64,000 bases of DNA from the NCBI GenBank assembly GCA_030019475.1, contig JASEER010000003.1, forward strand, positions 1 to 64,000, read 5' to 3'. The first letter of the stretch is position 1. Every line of letters starts with the position of its first letter. The notes under the pieces are model-generated. The model was given only the letters and a program-made list of their open reading frames with translations, was not told the origin of the DNA and made no database searches. The translations under genes were made by a program, and so were the position numbers. Of the stretch, positions 1-12,102 are shown one piece after another. Origin of the DNA: Thermoanaerobacterales bacterium. GTDB taxonomy: Bacteria; Bacillota; Desulfotomaculia; Desulfotomaculales; JASEER01.

Positions 1-268
1 GGCGCCCGGCGACCAGGAAGGGCAGGGCGTCCTTACTAAACTGTCTTTGTACGGCGTTTTCGGCCTGCAGGGCCGCCAGCTGCTGCCGGACCACCTCGTT
101 TTCATGCCGCAACTCGTTCAAGTGCTTCTCGAGGCGGTCGGCCACCTGTTGCTGGCTCTTGGCAATCGTGTCGTTCCCCAGAACCGCGCTGCCGATCAGG
201 ATGCCGATGCCCAGCGCCAGGAACACGGCCACCAGGGATACGATATGGTAACGCAGGTTGATAATCAT
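1..268 (-). CDS. SteB/MctB-like envelope protein (copper transporter family, DUF3186), 3' part outside window
   Basis: The ATG at 266-268 opens a frame that runs off the left edge of the window, so only about the first 89 residues are visible. They begin MIINLRYHIVSLVAVFLALG, one N-terminal membrane segment (residues about 8-30) followed by a charged, Gln/Glu-rich coiled-coil stretch. This is the typical start of the MctB/SteB family. In actinobacteria MctB is a copper-related envelope protein and SteB partners SteA at the division ring. The gene follows the SteA-like gene with a 9 bp gap, which supports the pairing. Function in this organism is inferred from family and neighbour only. Confidence 0.75.
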   Translation of the reverse strand, partial: MIINLRYHIVSLVAVFLALGIGILIGSAVLGNDTIAKSQQQVADRLEKHLNELRHENEVVRQQLAALQAENAVQRQFSKDALPFLVAGR

Positions 269-277
269 GCTTTCCCC

Positions 278-1402
278 TCACATGCCCAGTAGTACGCGAA
301 TCTGGATATAGAGCAGGTAAAGGAGTTCGCGGATCGGGGGCGAGAGGGCTACCACCACCGTTACGGGCAACAGCGCGGCGAGAACGATCTGGGCAATGTG
401 CCGGGGGCGTACCGGGTTACGGTAGAGCTGGGACACACCCCTGGCATCCACCAGGGCATTGCCTATCTTCAAGCGCACAAGGAAGGTCGAAGCCATGCCC
501 TTCCGCCCTTTCTCCAGAAAATCCAGCATGTTGGAATGCGTCCCTACGGCTACAATTAAACCGGCTCCCTTTTCGTAAGCCAGGAGCATGGCGATGTCTT
601 CGCTGGTGCCGGTGGCAGGAAAGACCTTGGCCGGCAGGCCCAGGCGTTGCACACGCTGGAGCCCCGGGGCCCGCCCGTCGGGATAAGCGTGAACAACTAT
701 CTCGCGCGCCTGGTGAAGGGCCTGATCACTGACGCTGTCCATGTCCCCGATGACGATATCCGGCTTAAAGCCAAACTCCAGGAGCGCGTCCGCCCCGCCG
801 TCCACCCCGATTAAAACCGGGTGGACTTCTTTGATATAGGACTGGATGGTCAAAAGATCCTCACGATAGTTGTGGCCGCGCACCACCACCAGGGCATGCC
901 GGCCGCGAAAGCTGGTCTGCAACACCGGCATACGAAGGTTGCCGGCGATCAAGCCGACCTCTTGCCGGGCATAGGTCAGGGTGTTCTCCACAAACCGCGC
1001 CAGCACCTCATCCATGCAGGCACGCGCCTTGTCCATCCCCTGCTGCACGAGTTCCGGGGTCAAGAACGTGCCTTCGGCGATACGCACCCCGTTCCGGTAG
1101 ACGCGATCGCCCACGATCTCCAGTTCGTCGCCTTCCCGGACGATATCGAGGATCGCCGGACCCACGTTGTCGATGAGCGTAATCCCCGCATCGAGTATCA
1201 GCCGGGGCCCGCTGTTCGGGTAATCCCGGCTGATCGACGGCAAGGCGTTGATGACCGCTTTTGCCCGGGCGGCGACCAGTCCTTCAGCCGCCAGGCGGTC
1301 GATTCCGTCATGGGCGATAACGGCGATTTCGTGCGGCTGCAGGCGCTTGACCAGGTTTTTGGTACGCCTGTCCACCCGTGCCCGCCCTTTAGTGACCGTC
1401 AT
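278..1402 (-). CDS. SteA-like cytokinetic ring protein (thiamine-pyrophosphokinase-like fold)
   Basis: The protein has 374 residues. The family start is the conserved DRRTKNLVKRL stretch close to the N terminus, so I chose the ATG at 1402, preceded by GGAGAG, over an upstream in-frame codon at 1465. The middle part (IGVDGGADALLEFGFKPDIV followed by GDMDSVSD) is the thiamine-pyrophosphokinase-like nucleotide-binding core. A single hydrophobic segment lies near the C terminus (IAQIVLAALLPVTVVVAL), so the protein is probably membrane-anchored. SteA was described at the cytokinetic ring of corynebacteria; firmicute homologues are uncharacterised. It sits between spo0A and the SteB-like gene, and the spo0A terminator separates it from spo0A. 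Confidence 0.8.
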   Translation of the reverse strand: MTVTKGRARVDRRTKNLVKRLQPHEIAVIAHDGIDRLAAEGLVAARAKAVINALPSISRDYPNSGPRLILDAGITLIDNVGPAILDIVREGDELEIVGDRVYRNGVRIAEGTFLTPELVQQGMDKARACMDEVLARFVENTLTYARQEVGLIAGNLRMPVLQTSFRGRHALVVVRGHNYREDLLTIQSYIKEVHPVLIGVDGGADALLEFGFKPDIVIGDMDSVSDQALHQAREIVVHAYPDGRAPGLQRVQRLGLPAKVFPATGTSEDIAMLLAYEKGAGLIVAVGTHSNMLDFLEKGRKGMASTFLVRLKIGNALVDARGVSQLYRNPVRPRHIAQIVLAALLPVTVVVALSPPIRELLYLLYIQIRVLLGM

Positions 1403-1485
1403 CTCTCCGGCCCCTTCCGGATTCTCATCCCTAAGTATAGTATGTTTATTCCAGGCAAGCAACAACGCCGCTCAGTGCCGGACAT

Positions 1486-1512
1486 AAAAAAACCCGGCCC
1501 AAAGCCGGGTTT
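1486..1512 (-). terminator. Rho-independent terminator of spo0A
   Basis: A perfect 9 bp stem (AAACCCGGC at 1490-1498, GCCGGGTTT at 1504-1512) with a 5-nt loop. Read on the minus strand it is followed by a run of T, and it lies 14 bp after the spo0A stop codon. Confidence 0.9.
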
Positions 1513-1526
1513 GAGGTTGCCTGTGC

Positions 1527-2297
1527 TTAGCTCACCTTGGCCTCGATCCGGAGCTTGTCAGCGATCATGGCAATGAACTCGGAGTTCGTGGGTTTACCGC
1601 GCTCAAGGTTGATCGTGTACCCGAAGAATTTGTTCATCATCTCCACATTACCGCGATCCCAGGCCAGCTCTATAGCGTGCCTGATAGCCCTCTCCACCCT
1701 GCTGGGTGTCGTATGATACTTCTGGGCGATCATGGGGTACAGTTCCTTGGTTACCGCTCCGAGCAGGTTAATCTCATTGATCACCATTAAAATTGCGTCA
1801 CGGAGGTAATGATACCCTTTAATGTGGGCCGGTACTCCCATCTCGTGAATGATGTTCGTGACCGCCACGTCAAGATTCCTTTCCTTTGCCGCCGAGACAT
1901 ACGGGGTCACGCTGATTCCGTGTGCGAGCTGTTTTACCCGGGTGGCCAACACGGTGAAGTCAAAGGGCTTTAAGATATAATAGTCGGCCCCCAGTTCTAC
2001 CGCCCGCTGTGTCATGCTTTCCTGGCCAAAAGCCGTCAGCATCACCACTTTGGGACGATGGTTGGCCAGGCCTGAGGCAAGTTTTTCCAGGACCCCGATC
2101 CCGTCCAAACGCGGCATAATTATGTCCAGGATGATTACGTCCGGTTTTTCCCGTTCGATAAGGTCCATGGCTTCGAGGCCGTTGTAAGCCACCCCCGCCA
2201 GTTCAAAGTCATCCTGCTGCTGAAAGAATTCTTTAAGGGTTTCGCAGAACTCGCGATTGTCATCCGCAATTAACATGCGGATTAACTTGTTCGGCAT
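1527..2297 (-). CDS. spo0A: Sporulation master response regulator Spo0A
   Basis: Spo0A is the phosphorelay-activated transcription factor that commits the cell to sporulation by binding 0A boxes. The product is 256 residues from the ATG at 2297, which has a G-rich ribosome binding site. An open frame continues 156 bases upstream, but that part has no family similarity. The receiver domain carries the acidic pair D12/D13, phospho-acceptor D58 ([13 protein letters not shown]) and the conserved lysine in ILKPFD. The C-terminal domain (from about residue 145, [20 protein letters not shown]) is the Spo0A-specific DNA-binding domain, with the recognition region at [17 protein letters not shown]. 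It lies downstream of spoIVB, the standard order in endospore formers. A degenerate 0A box lies upstream. Confidence 0.97.
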   Translation of the reverse strand: MPNKLIRMLIADDNREFCETLKEFFQQQDDFELAGVAYNGLEAMDLIEREKPDVIILDIIMPRLDGIGVLEKLASGLANHRPKVVMLTAFGQESMTQRAVELGADYYILKPFDFTVLATRVKQLAHGISVTPYVSAAKERNLDVAVTNIIHEMGVPAHIKGYHYLRDAILMVINEINLLGAVTKELYPMIAQKYHTTPSRVERAIRHAIELAWDRGNVEMMNKFFGYTINLERGKPTNSEFIAMIADKLRIEAKVS

Positions 2298-2342
2298 GAA
2301 ATCATCCGCCCCCCTAAGGTCTATTTCTTTGTTTGAATTAGC

Positions 2343-2349
2343 TTCGACG
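2343..2349 (-). promoter_or_regulatory. Possible 0A box upstream of spo0A
   Basis: On the minus strand CGTCGAA matches the Spo0A box TGTCGAA at six of seven positions, 46 bp upstream of the spo0A start. Autoregulation through 0A boxes is known in Bacillus. One short imperfect match is weak evidence. Confidence 0.3.
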
Positions 2350-2421
2350 GGGAGGCAAAGATTTCCTGCAGGCTCCGGAAGGAATTTTTCAATGTTCCTA
2401 ATTTTACCTGATCTGACAACT

Positions 2422-3774
2422 TTACGCCACTTCAGGGACGTTTTCAACGGCAAATCGATGCTTTACGCGGTCGTTCATCTCATTCCGAACTATATCGGAG
2501 CGCCGGAGACCGCACTCCTCCACCATCCACTCCACCGGCACGCCGTAACCTCGCGTCGGATTATTGATGAAGACGTGGGTTACGGCGCCAACGAGGCGGC
2601 CGTCCTGAATAATCGGGCTGCCGCTCATCCCCTGGATGATGCCGCCCGTCCGTTCCAGGAGCTTCGGGTCGGTGACCCGGATAACAAGCCCCTTACCGTC
2701 TTTCCGGGCCCCCGGCCGGACACGCTCGATTTCGATCTCGAACCTTTCGACCCGGTTCTCGTCCAGGACGGTCAGGATCTCCGCCTTTCCCGGCCTGATC
2801 TGTTCGGCCAGCGCCACCGGAATCGGGCGCCGATAAAAGCTCACCGACGGCAGGCTGCGCAGCATTCCGAAAATGCCGCATGTCGTGTTTTTCTGGATCG
2901 TGCCGGCAATGTCTCCTTCACCAGCAAAAACGCCGAGTTTCTCTCCGGGTTGGCCGCGCCGCCCCGGACGGACCCCCTCGATAACCGCGGCCACAATCTT
3001 CCCGTCCGCCAGTTCAATGGCCTGTGACGTCTGGGCATCGGCGATAACGTGGCCCAGCGCGCCGTAAGACCTCGTGTGCGGCTCATAGAAGGTTAGGGTG
3101 CCCACTCCCGCCGCGCTGTCCCGGACGAGCAAGCCTATCCGCCAGTGCGCGGTCTCCCCGCAATAGATCGGCGTAACCCGGGCTTGGAACGTCCGTTTTT
3201 GGCGACGCAACTCCAGCTTCAAGGAGCGGCCTCCTCGTCCCGCCTTGTTTACCAGTTCGCGTACATCAGATTCACTGATTACCTGACGACCGTTGATTTT
3301 CAGGAGTAGATCTCCCGGAGCGATCCCCGCTTCCCGCGCCGGGGAATGCTCCCGCCCTTTTGCATCACGTATCGGAGCCTGCCCCACCACAAGCACGCCC
3401 TGGGAGTGCAGAAGCACGCCAATGGCCTGGCCGCCGGGAACGACCTCCACCTCGGGCACGGCGGTCACCGTCAGGTAGCGGAGCGGGATGACCCCGAAAA
3501 GGCGAAGGCTGACCTGCAGTTCGCCGGGGTTGCGGACCAGCGGCCCGGTCCCGGACGGCGACGGTTCCAGCAGTTCCGGGTGATCGGTATGAAAGTCCAG
3601 GTTACGAAGAAGCGGCGGTGGCACATTAAGAAAGGATGATAATGATTCGCCGACAAGGACCTGACGGTGCGCCGGAGCGCCGAAAAAACTACGGCCTGCG
3701 GGCGTGCAACAGGCCGCGGCAACAAGAAAAGCAAAAAAAATAAAGCCGAGACGCTTCAAAAAAGACCGGGACAC
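2422..3774 (-). CDS. spoIVB: Stage IV sporulation serine protease SpoIVB
   Basis: SpoIVB (peptidase family S55) is secreted by the forespore into the intermembrane space and triggers pro-sigma-K processing in the mother cell. The product has 450 residues from a GTG at 3774 with AAAGGGGG upstream. It shows an N-terminal membrane anchor (residues about 8-24), a PDZ domain around residues 110-200 ([20 protein letters not shown]), the catalytic histidine in [10 protein letters not shown] and the catalytic serine in GMSGSP at about 382-387. Length and order match the family (about 425-450 residues). It is directly upstream of spo0A. Forespore (sigma-F/G) control is expected, but I could not identify that promoter with confidence. 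Confidence 0.96.
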   Translation of the reverse strand: MSRSFLKRLGFIFFAFLVAAACCTPAGRSFFGAPAHRQVLVGESLSSFLNVPPPLLRNLDFHTDHPELLEPSPSGTGPLVRNPGELQVSLRLFGVIPLRYLTVTAVPEVEVVPGGQAIGVLLHSQGVLVVGQAPIRDAKGREHSPAREAGIAPGDLLLKINGRQVISESDVRELVNKAGRGGRSLKLELRRQKRTFQARVTPIYCGETAHWRIGLLVRDSAAGVGTLTFYEPHTRSYGALGHVIADAQTSQAIELADGKIVAAVIEGVRPGRRGQPGEKLGVFAGEGDIAGTIQKNTTCGIFGMLRSLPSVSFYRRPIPVALAEQIRPGKAEILTVLDENRVERFEIEIERVRPGARKDGKGLVIRVTDPKLLERTGGIIQGMSGSPIIQDGRLVGAVTHVFINNPTRGYGVPVEWMVEECGLRRSDIVRNEMNDRVKHRFAVENVPEVA

Positions 3775-3890
3775 TCCGATTTCCCCCTTTCAGAACTCAG
3801 AGTGCCCCGACAATAAAGTCTTTATAGCAGGTAAATAACGCAGGCGCTTTCAAGACCAAGCGTGACGGCGAAAACGAATTTTTGACAACA

Positions 3891-3915
3891 ATTATGGCGC
3901 TAAATGCGCCATAAT
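3891..3915. promoter_or_regulatory. Perfect 10-5-10 palindrome upstream of spoIVB (candidate operator)
   Basis: ATTATGGCGC and GCGCCATAAT form perfect arms around TAAAT, 117 bp upstream of the spoIVB start in the 277-bp interval 3775-4051. There is no T-run, so it is a poor terminator; the shape is that of a binding site for a dimeric repressor. The regulator is unknown. I see no convincing gene in the interval. Confidence 0.4.
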
Positions 3916-3968
3916 CGCCAATACACAGTCTAAATCGTAAGCACGCCAGCGGCCGGCTGTCAGCCGCG

Positions 3969-4044
3969 CCCACCTCAAGAGAGGTGGGAAGCGAGAAGTT
4001 AGAGGTGAGAGGCTTATTCTCACATCTCACGTCCCGCATCCCAT
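3969..4044. repeat. 8-bp hairpin plus heptad-periodic simple repeat after ligA
   Basis: A hairpin (CCCACCTC, loop AAGA, GAGGTGGG at 3969-3988) is followed by two runs with 7-base periodicity. On the plus strand these are units such as TCTCACA, TCTCACG, TCCCGCA and GTTAGAG, GTGAGAG. The block sits just beyond the ligA stop codon. It may serve as a weak 3' end for ligA mRNA, but no T-run is present. Confidence 0.5.
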
Positions 4045-4051
4045 TTGGCCG

Positions 4052-6945
<2,894 letters not shown>

Positions 6946-6988
6946 ACCTGAGTTTTCCCCTTAAAGCCGATTAGCATATGGATACCAT

Positions 6989-6997
6989 ATTATACCA
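6989..6997 (-). promoter_or_regulatory. Extended -10 promoter candidate for amj-ligA
   Basis: On the minus strand TGG followed by TATAAT (plus positions 6989-6994) is an extended -10 element immediately after the pcrA stop. No good -35 box is present at normal spacing, so this would be a TGn-type promoter giving amj and ligA expression independent of pcrA. Confidence 0.4.
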
Positions 6998-9160
6998 CTA
7001 ATTCATCCCGGCCAGCGGGGCGTACTTGACCAGCAGTTCCTTGACCCCCAGGCCCGGGAAGGCCACCGTCACCCGGGCCTCTTCGCCCTCGCCGGTCACC
7101 CGGACCACGGTCCCTTCACCCCACTTCTGGTGCCGGACCTTGTCCCCGATGCGGAAGGTCCGGCACGTCTCCCGCACCCCGCCCGCGGAGGAAGCGGCGG
7201 TCGGGCGCGGCAGATCTAAGGGTTCTCCGCGGTCGCCGCCCTCGACCCGCAGAAGGTCGGGCGGGATTTCATCGAGAAAGCGGGAAGGGGTGTTATAGCG
7301 TTCAACGCCGTAAAGCCGCCGGCGTTCGCAGCAGCTCAGAAACAGACGTTCCCGCGCCCGGGTCACCCCCACATAGCAGAGGCGCCGCTCCTCCTCCAGT
7401 TCGGCCGGTTCATCCAGGGCGCGGGAGTGCGGGAACACGCCCTCCTCCATTCCGGTGAGGAAGACCACCGGAAACTCCAGCCCTTTGGCGCTGTGCAGGG
7501 TCATCAGGGTCACCCGGTCGGCGCCCTCGTCGAGCTGGTCCAGGTCGGTGACCAGGGCCAGGTCCCCGAGGAATTCTGCCAGCGTGCCTCCCCGCGAAGC
7601 GTCGAACTCCGCGGTGACCGAAAGGAACTCGGCCAGGTTTTCGAGGCGCGTCTCGGCCTCCACCGACCGCTCCGCGGTCAATTCCGCCCGGTAACCGGTG
7701 CTCTCCAGGACCTCCCGCGCCAGCGCCGTGATCGCCCCGCCCTCGTCCCGGCGGGCACGCCAGGCGGCCAGCTTTTCTCCGAGTTCGGCCATGGCCCGCC
7801 GCACTCTGGAGGAAAGACCCTCGATTTCCTCCGCCCGCTCCAGAGCCAGCCCGGCCGGTATCATCCGCTCACGCACGAAGGCGAAGAACTTGAGCAGAGA
7901 AGCCTGCCCGACCCCCCGGCGGGGGACGTTAATGACGCGCGCCAGGCTCACCTCGTCGGCCGGGTTGACAATAAGCCGCAGGTAGGCCAGCAGGTCCTTG
8001 ATTTCCTTGCGCTCGTAAAACCGCAACCCCCCGACGATGGTGTAGGGGATACCGGAGCGCAGGAATACTTCTTCCAGGACGCGTGACTGGGCATGGGTGC
8101 GGTAAAGGACGGCGAAATCGTTGTAAGAGCGGTTCTCCGAGAAGTGCAGCCAGCGGATCCGTTCGGCCGTGGTGCGTGCTTCCTCGGCCTCGTCGGCGAG
8201 CCGAGCCAGACCGATCGGCTCCCCTTCGCCGGCGGCCGTCCAGAGGCGCTTGTCCTTACGTTCGCTGTTGTGGGCTATGATTTGGTTGGCGGCAGCCAGG
8301 ATACGGCCGGTGGAACGGTAGTTTTGTTCCAGCAGGATCACGGTCGCGTCGGGATAATCCCGTTCAAAATCCAGGATGTTGCGGATATCGGCCCCGCGCC
8401 ACTTGTAGATCGACTGGTCCGGGTCCCCGACCACGCTCAGGTTCCTGTGCTGCCGGGCAAGCATCCTCACCAGGGTGTACTGGGCATGGTTGGTGTCCTG
8501 GTACTCGTCGACCAGCAGGTGACGGAAGCGGTGCTGGTACCGCTCCAACACGGCGGGGGTCTCCTCGAAGAGGCGCACTGTGAGGCCCAGCAGGTCATCG
8601 AAGTCGAGGGCGTTGTTCGCCTCGAGGCGCTCCTGGTACCGGAAGTAGACCCGCGCGGTCAGCTCTTCGAAGTAATCGCCGGCCGCGGCGGAAAGCTGCG
8701 ACGGACCGACGAGCCGGTTCTTGTGCCAGGAGATGGCGTGCCGGAAGGCGCCCGGCGGGTAACGCTTGGGGTCAAGGTCCATCTCCCGCAGGCAGTCCTT
8801 GATGACCGTCAGGCTGTCATCCTGGTCGTAGATGACGAATTCAGCACTGTAACCCAGATGGCCGATCTCCCGCCGCAGGATGCGGAGACAGGCGGCGTGG
8901 AAGGTGAACACCCAGATCTCGGCGGCACGCTCCGGCAGAAGGCGGTCAATCCGCTCGCGCATCTCCCGCGCGGCCTTATTGGTAAAAGTTATGGCCAGGA
9001 TGCCGTAGGGGGGCACCCCTTGTTCACCGATCAGGTAGGCCACGCGGTGGGTCAGAACGCGGGTCTTGCCGCTGCCCGCCCCGGCCAGGACCAGCAGCGG
9101 CCCCCCGGGGTGCGTCACGGCCGCCGCCTGGGCCGGGTTCAGTCCTTCGAGCAGGCTCAA
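6998..9160 (-). CDS. pcrA: ATP-dependent 3'-5' DNA helicase PcrA/UvrD
   Basis: PcrA is the essential superfamily 1A helicase of Gram-positive bacteria, acting in repair, rolling-circle replication and removal of RecA or RNA polymerase. The 720-residue length is normal. Motifs in order: Q-motif region GLNPAQAAAVTHPGGP, Walker A AGAGSGKTR, motif Ia ITFTNKAAREMRERI, Walker B DEYQDTNHAQ, motif III GDPDQSIYKWRGAD, motif IV ILLEQNYRST, motif V TLMTLHSAKGLEFP and motif VI LCYVGVTRARERL. A C-terminal Tudor-like domain (VRHQKWGEGTVV) is typical of PcrA rather than Rep. First gene of the pcrA-amj-ligA group; hisIE ends 35 bp upstream. Confidence 0.97.
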   Translation of the reverse strand: MSLLEGLNPAQAAAVTHPGGPLLVLAGAGSGKTRVLTHRVAYLIGEQGVPPYGILAITFTNKAAREMRERIDRLLPERAAEIWVFTFHAACLRILRREIGHLGYSAEFVIYDQDDSLTVIKDCLREMDLDPKRYPPGAFRHAISWHKNRLVGPSQLSAAAGDYFEELTARVYFRYQERLEANNALDFDDLLGLTVRLFEETPAVLERYQHRFRHLLVDEYQDTNHAQYTLVRMLARQHRNLSVVGDPDQSIYKWRGADIRNILDFERDYPDATVILLEQNYRSTGRILAAANQIIAHNSERKDKRLWTAAGEGEPIGLARLADEAEEARTTAERIRWLHFSENRSYNDFAVLYRTHAQSRVLEEVFLRSGIPYTIVGGLRFYERKEIKDLLAYLRLIVNPADEVSLARVINVPRRGVGQASLLKFFAFVRERMIPAGLALERAEEIEGLSSRVRRAMAELGEKLAAWRARRDEGGAITALAREVLESTGYRAELTAERSVEAETRLENLAEFLSVTAEFDASRGGTLAEFLGDLALVTDLDQLDEGADRVTLMTLHSAKGLEFPVVFLTGMEEGVFPHSRALDEPAELEEERRLCYVGVTRARERLFLSCCERRRLYGVERYNTPSRFLDEIPPDLLRVEGGDRGEPLDLPRPTAASSAGGVRETCRTFRIGDKVRHQKWGEGTVVRVTGEGEEARVTVAFPGLGVKELLVKYAPLAGMN

Positions 9161-9195
9161 GAAAGGTCCTCCGTTTCCCCAAAAGGTTGATAATC

Positions 9196-9939
9196 CTACT
9201 TCCGGCGGCGCAGGAGTTCGGCCATTACGTCGCGCAGGTGGATGTTCTGCTCGGCCAGCAGGACCAGCACATGGTAGAACAGGTCGGCCACCTCGTAGAT
9301 GACCTCCTGGCGGAGGTGGTTTTTGGCCCCGATGATCAGCTCCGCGGTCTCCTCGCCGACCTTCTTGAGGATCTTGTCAAGCCCCTTATCGAAGAGGTAA
9401 CTGGTGTAAGCCCCCGGAGGCCTTTGCGCCTTACGGTCCGCGATGAGGTTATAAAGGTCCTCCATCACCCGGCAGCCGCTCGGGTCCTCGGGTGGGCATA
9501 CGGGCGGTTCGCCCTCTTTAACCTTCGGGGGCGGGAGCAGCGGCTGTTTCGCGTCCTTGCCGTAGACCTTGTTGGGGTCGAAGGCCAGGTCCCCGACGAC
9601 GGCCACCCCGCCGCTGGGGTCGAGGCGGTAGTGGAAACAGCTGAAATACCCCTCGTGGCAGGCGGCGCCGTGCTGCTCGACCTTGATCAGCAGGGTATCG
9701 GCGTCGCAGTCGAAGAAGATCTCCTCCACTTCCTGCGTGTGCCCGGACGTCTCGCCCTTGTGCCAGAGCTTCTGCCGGCTGCGGCTGTAAAACCAGGTCT
9801 GGCCGCTCTGCAGGGTCTTCTCCAGGGCTTCCTTGTTCATGTAGGCCATCATGAGCACCTGACCGCGGCGCGAGTCCTGGATGATGGCCGGTATCAGACC
9901 GTCGGCGTTGAACTTCAAATTCTCAAGCTTAAAAGCCAT
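9196..9939 (-). CDS. hisIE: Bifunctional phosphoribosyl-AMP cyclohydrolase / phosphoribosyl-ATP pyrophosphatase HisIE
   Basis: This fusion catalyses steps 2 and 3 of histidine synthesis. The N-terminal HisI domain (residues about 1-120) shows [31 protein letters not shown] and the zinc-binding DCDAD and HGAACH motifs. The C-terminal HisE domain (from about residue 158) shows [24 protein letters not shown] and [16 protein letters not shown] Pro-rich linker of about 35 residues, longer than in most HisIE fusions, joins them (around [20 protein letters not shown]). It is the last gene of the his operon, 27 bp after hisF. Confidence 0.96.
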   Translation of the reverse strand: MAFKLENLKFNADGLIPAIIQDSRRGQVLMMAYMNKEALEKTLQSGQTWFYSRSRQKLWHKGETSGHTQEVEEIFFDCDADTLLIKVEQHGAACHEGYFSCFHYRLDPSGGVAVVGDLAFDPNKVYGKDAKQPLLPPPKVKEGEPPVCPPEDPSGCRVMEDLYNLIADRKAQRPPGAYTSYLFDKGLDKILKKVGEETAELIIGAKNHLRQEVIYEVADLFYHVLVLLAEQNIHLRDVMAELLRRRK

Positions 9940-9966
9940 TCTTTCTTCCCTCGCTCAAACCTGATT

Positions 9967-10725
9967 CTAAAGCCGGACCGGTATGCCGCGCCGGGCGAGA
10001 TACTCCTTAACCTCCCGGATGCGATAGGTGCCGAAGTGAAAGATCGAGGCCGCCAGGGCGGCGTCAGCCTTCCCTTCGGTCAGTCCCTCGGCGATGTGGT
10101 CCAGGGTGCCGACGCCGCCGGAGGCGATGACCGGCACCTCCACCGCTTCGGCAATAGCCCGCGTCAGCGCGATGTCGTAGCCGTCCTGGGTGCCGTCCCG
10201 GTCCATGCTCGTTAACAGTATCTCCCCCGCCCCCAGCGCCTCGGCGCGGCGCGCCCATTCCACGGCGTCGATGCCGGTTGGTGTCCGCCCCCCGTGGATG
10301 TAAACCTCCCAACGACCGGGGCCGACGTGCTTGGCGTCCAGGGCCAGGACGATACACTGGGCGCCGAACCGACCCGCCGCCTCGGCGATCAAGGACGGGT
10401 CCTTGACCGCCGCCGTATTCAGCGAAACCTTGTCGGCGCCGGCGGCCAGCATGGCGCGGATGTCGTCCACGCTGCGCAAACCCCCGCCGACGGTGAAAGG
10501 AATAAAGACCTCCTCCGCGGTGCGGCGCACAACATCCAGCATAATCCGCCGGTCTTCCGCCGAAGCCGTGATGTCGAGGAAGACCAGTTCGTCGGCGCCT
10601 TCCCGGTCGTAAAAGGCGGCCAACTCCACCGGGTCGCCGGCGTCCCGCAGGTTGACGAAGTTAACCCCCTTGACCACGCGCCCGCCCGTAACGTCAAGAC
10701 AGGGAATTATCCGCTTGGCAAGCAT
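9967..10725 (-). CDS. hisF: Imidazole glycerol phosphate synthase, cyclase subunit HisF
   Basis: HisF uses ammonia from HisH to turn PRFAR into imidazole glycerol phosphate and AICAR. The product has 252 residues, a complete (beta/alpha)8 barrel with the catalytic aspartate in [18 protein letters not shown] and the second in [13 protein letters not shown]. The phosphate loops GGGLRS and ASGGVGT are present. It lies between hisA (19-bp gap) and hisIE, and its partner hisH is two genes upstream. The AICAR released is a substrate of PurH, encoded 12 kb away. Confidence 0.97.
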   Translation of the reverse strand: MLAKRIIPCLDVTGGRVVKGVNFVNLRDAGDPVELAAFYDREGADELVFLDITASAEDRRIMLDVVRRTAEEVFIPFTVGGGLRSVDDIRAMLAAGADKVSLNTAAVKDPSLIAEAAGRFGAQCIVLALDAKHVGPGRWEVYIHGGRTPTGIDAVEWARRAEALGAGEILLTSMDRDGTQDGYDIALTRAIAEAVEVPVIASGGVGTLDHIAEGLTEGKADAALAASIFHFGTYRIREVKEYLARRGIPVRL

Positions 10726-10743
10726 GCGTTCAGGCGCCCTCCT

Positions 10744-11478
10744 TCATTCAGCTTCGCCCGCGGCCAGCCGCAGGGCGGCCTTCAGGTCGACCGCTCCCGT
10801 GTAGAGCGCCTTGCCGACGATGACCCCTTCGACGCCGGGCGGGTCGAGGTTGGCCAGGGCCCGGATATCATCCAGGGACGACACCCCGCCCGAGGCGATA
10901 ACCCGCATCGGGGTCCGGGCGACGACCTCCGCGACCGCCGCGATGTTCGACCCCTGCAGCATACCGTCGCGCCGGATATCGGTATAAATCACACGCCGTG
11001 CCCCGGCCGCGGCCAGCCGGTCCAGGAAGTCCATCAGGCCCAGGTTGGCCGTGCGCCCCCAGCCCTCGACGCAGACCTGCCCGTCACGGCAGTCGACGCC
11101 CACCGCGATCCGCTCCCCGAAGGCGTCAAGCGCCTCCCCGAGGAACGCCGGATCGGCGACCGCCGCCGTTCCGAGGACGACACGGCTCACCCCCATCTCC
11201 AGGTAGCGCCTGATGCCGGCCATCGTCCGGAGTCCCCCGCCGACCTGGACCGGGATCTTCACGGTCTGCAGGATGGCGCGGATGGCCTCCTCGTTCCGCG
11301 GCAAGCCGGCGAATGCGCCGTCCAGGTCCACGACGTGCAGCCAGGAGGCGCCCTGCGCCTCCCAACGCCGGGCCACCGCCGCCGGGTCGTTTCCGTAGAC
11401 CGTTTCCCGGTCCGGCCGGCCCTGCAGCAGCCGCACGCACCGTCCGCTGCGCAGATCAATCGCCGGGATGACGAGCAT
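10744..11478 (-). CDS. hisA: ProFAR isomerase HisA
   Basis: HisA isomerises ProFAR to PRFAR, step 4 of the pathway. It has 244 residues with the barrel signature VIPAIDLRSGRCVRL at the N terminus, the phosphate sites VGGGLRT and ASGGVSS, and the second catalytic aspartate in YTDIRRDGMLQGSN. The ATG at 11478 lies inside the 3' end of hisH (23-bp overlap), which implies translational coupling. Confidence 0.97.
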   Translation of the reverse strand: MLVIPAIDLRSGRCVRLLQGRPDRETVYGNDPAAVARRWEAQGASWLHVVDLDGAFAGLPRNEEAIRAILQTVKIPVQVGGGLRTMAGIRRYLEMGVSRVVLGTAAVADPAFLGEALDAFGERIAVGVDCRDGQVCVEGWGRTANLGLMDFLDRLAAAGARRVIYTDIRRDGMLQGSNIAAVAEVVARTPMRVIASGGVSSLDDIRALANLDPPGVEGVIVGKALYTGAVDLKAALRLAAGEAE

Positions 11479-12082
11479 CTTCCACCATCCTTCCGAAGTT
11501 CTCCAGGACCTTCAATCCCCAGTCGCTGCTCTTCTCGGGATGGAACTGGATCCCGAACACCCTTCCCCGTCCGACCGCCGAGGCAAAGCGCACCCCGTAA
11601 TCGGTCCGGCCGAGGACGATATCCTCTTCCACCGGGTCGACGTAGAAGGAGTGCACGAAGTAGAAGCGTGTGCGGTCGGGAACGCCGGCCAAGAGGGGCG
11701 AAGGGCGGGCGATCTCGACCTCGTTCCAACCCATGTGCGGGATCTTCCGCCCGGGAGGCAGACGGCGCACCGTCCCGCGGAATACCCCCAGTCCCCGGTG
11801 GACGCCCCATTCCTCGCTGCTCTCGAATAGGAGCTGCTGGCCCAGGCAGATGCCCAGGAACGGCCTTCCGGAAGCGATAACCTGCTGGATGGCCCTGTCC
11901 AGGCCGCGCTCCATCAGGTTGTCCATGGCGTCGGCGAAGGCGCCCACGCCCGGCAGGATCACGCCGTCGGCGGCCGTCACCGCCGCGGGCCCGTCAACGA
12001 TTTCCGCGGCGAAACCGACCTTTTCCAGCCCCTTCTGAACACTGCGCAGGTTGCCCATTCCGTAATCGATAACGGCAATCAA
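11456..12082 (-). CDS. hisH: Imidazole glycerol phosphate synthase, glutaminase subunit HisH
   Basis: HisH is a class I glutamine amidotransferase that feeds ammonia to HisF. It has 208 residues from a TTG at 12082 with GGGGG upstream. The nucleophile cysteine is in GICLGQQLLFESSEEWG, and the His and Glu of the triad are in FGIQFHPEKSS. The oxyanion strand MIAVIDYGMGNLRSVQ opens the protein. It overlaps hisA by 23 bp and follows hisB by 20 bp. Confidence 0.96.
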   Translation of the reverse strand: MIAVIDYGMGNLRSVQKGLEKVGFAAEIVDGPAAVTAADGVILPGVGAFADAMDNLMERGLDRAIQQVIASGRPFLGICLGQQLLFESSEEWGVHRGLGVFRGTVRRLPPGRKIPHMGWNEVEIARPSPLLAGVPDRTRFYFVHSFYVDPVEEDIVLGRTDYGVRFASAVGRGRVFGIQFHPEKSSDWGLKVLENFGRMVEDARHPGD

Positions 12083-12102
12083 CAGCTTTCAACCCCCGGC
12101 CC

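Noticed and set aside
821-1576. Long plus-strand open frames opposite conserved minus-strand genes across the GC-rich window
   Set aside because: They are mirror images of high-GC coding frames with His/Arg/Gln-rich nonsense translations and no ribosome binding sites.
3797-4039. An 80-codon minus-strand frame between spoIVB and ligA
   Set aside because: It runs through a palindrome, a hairpin and heptad repeats, has no ribosome binding site and no recognisable protein character.
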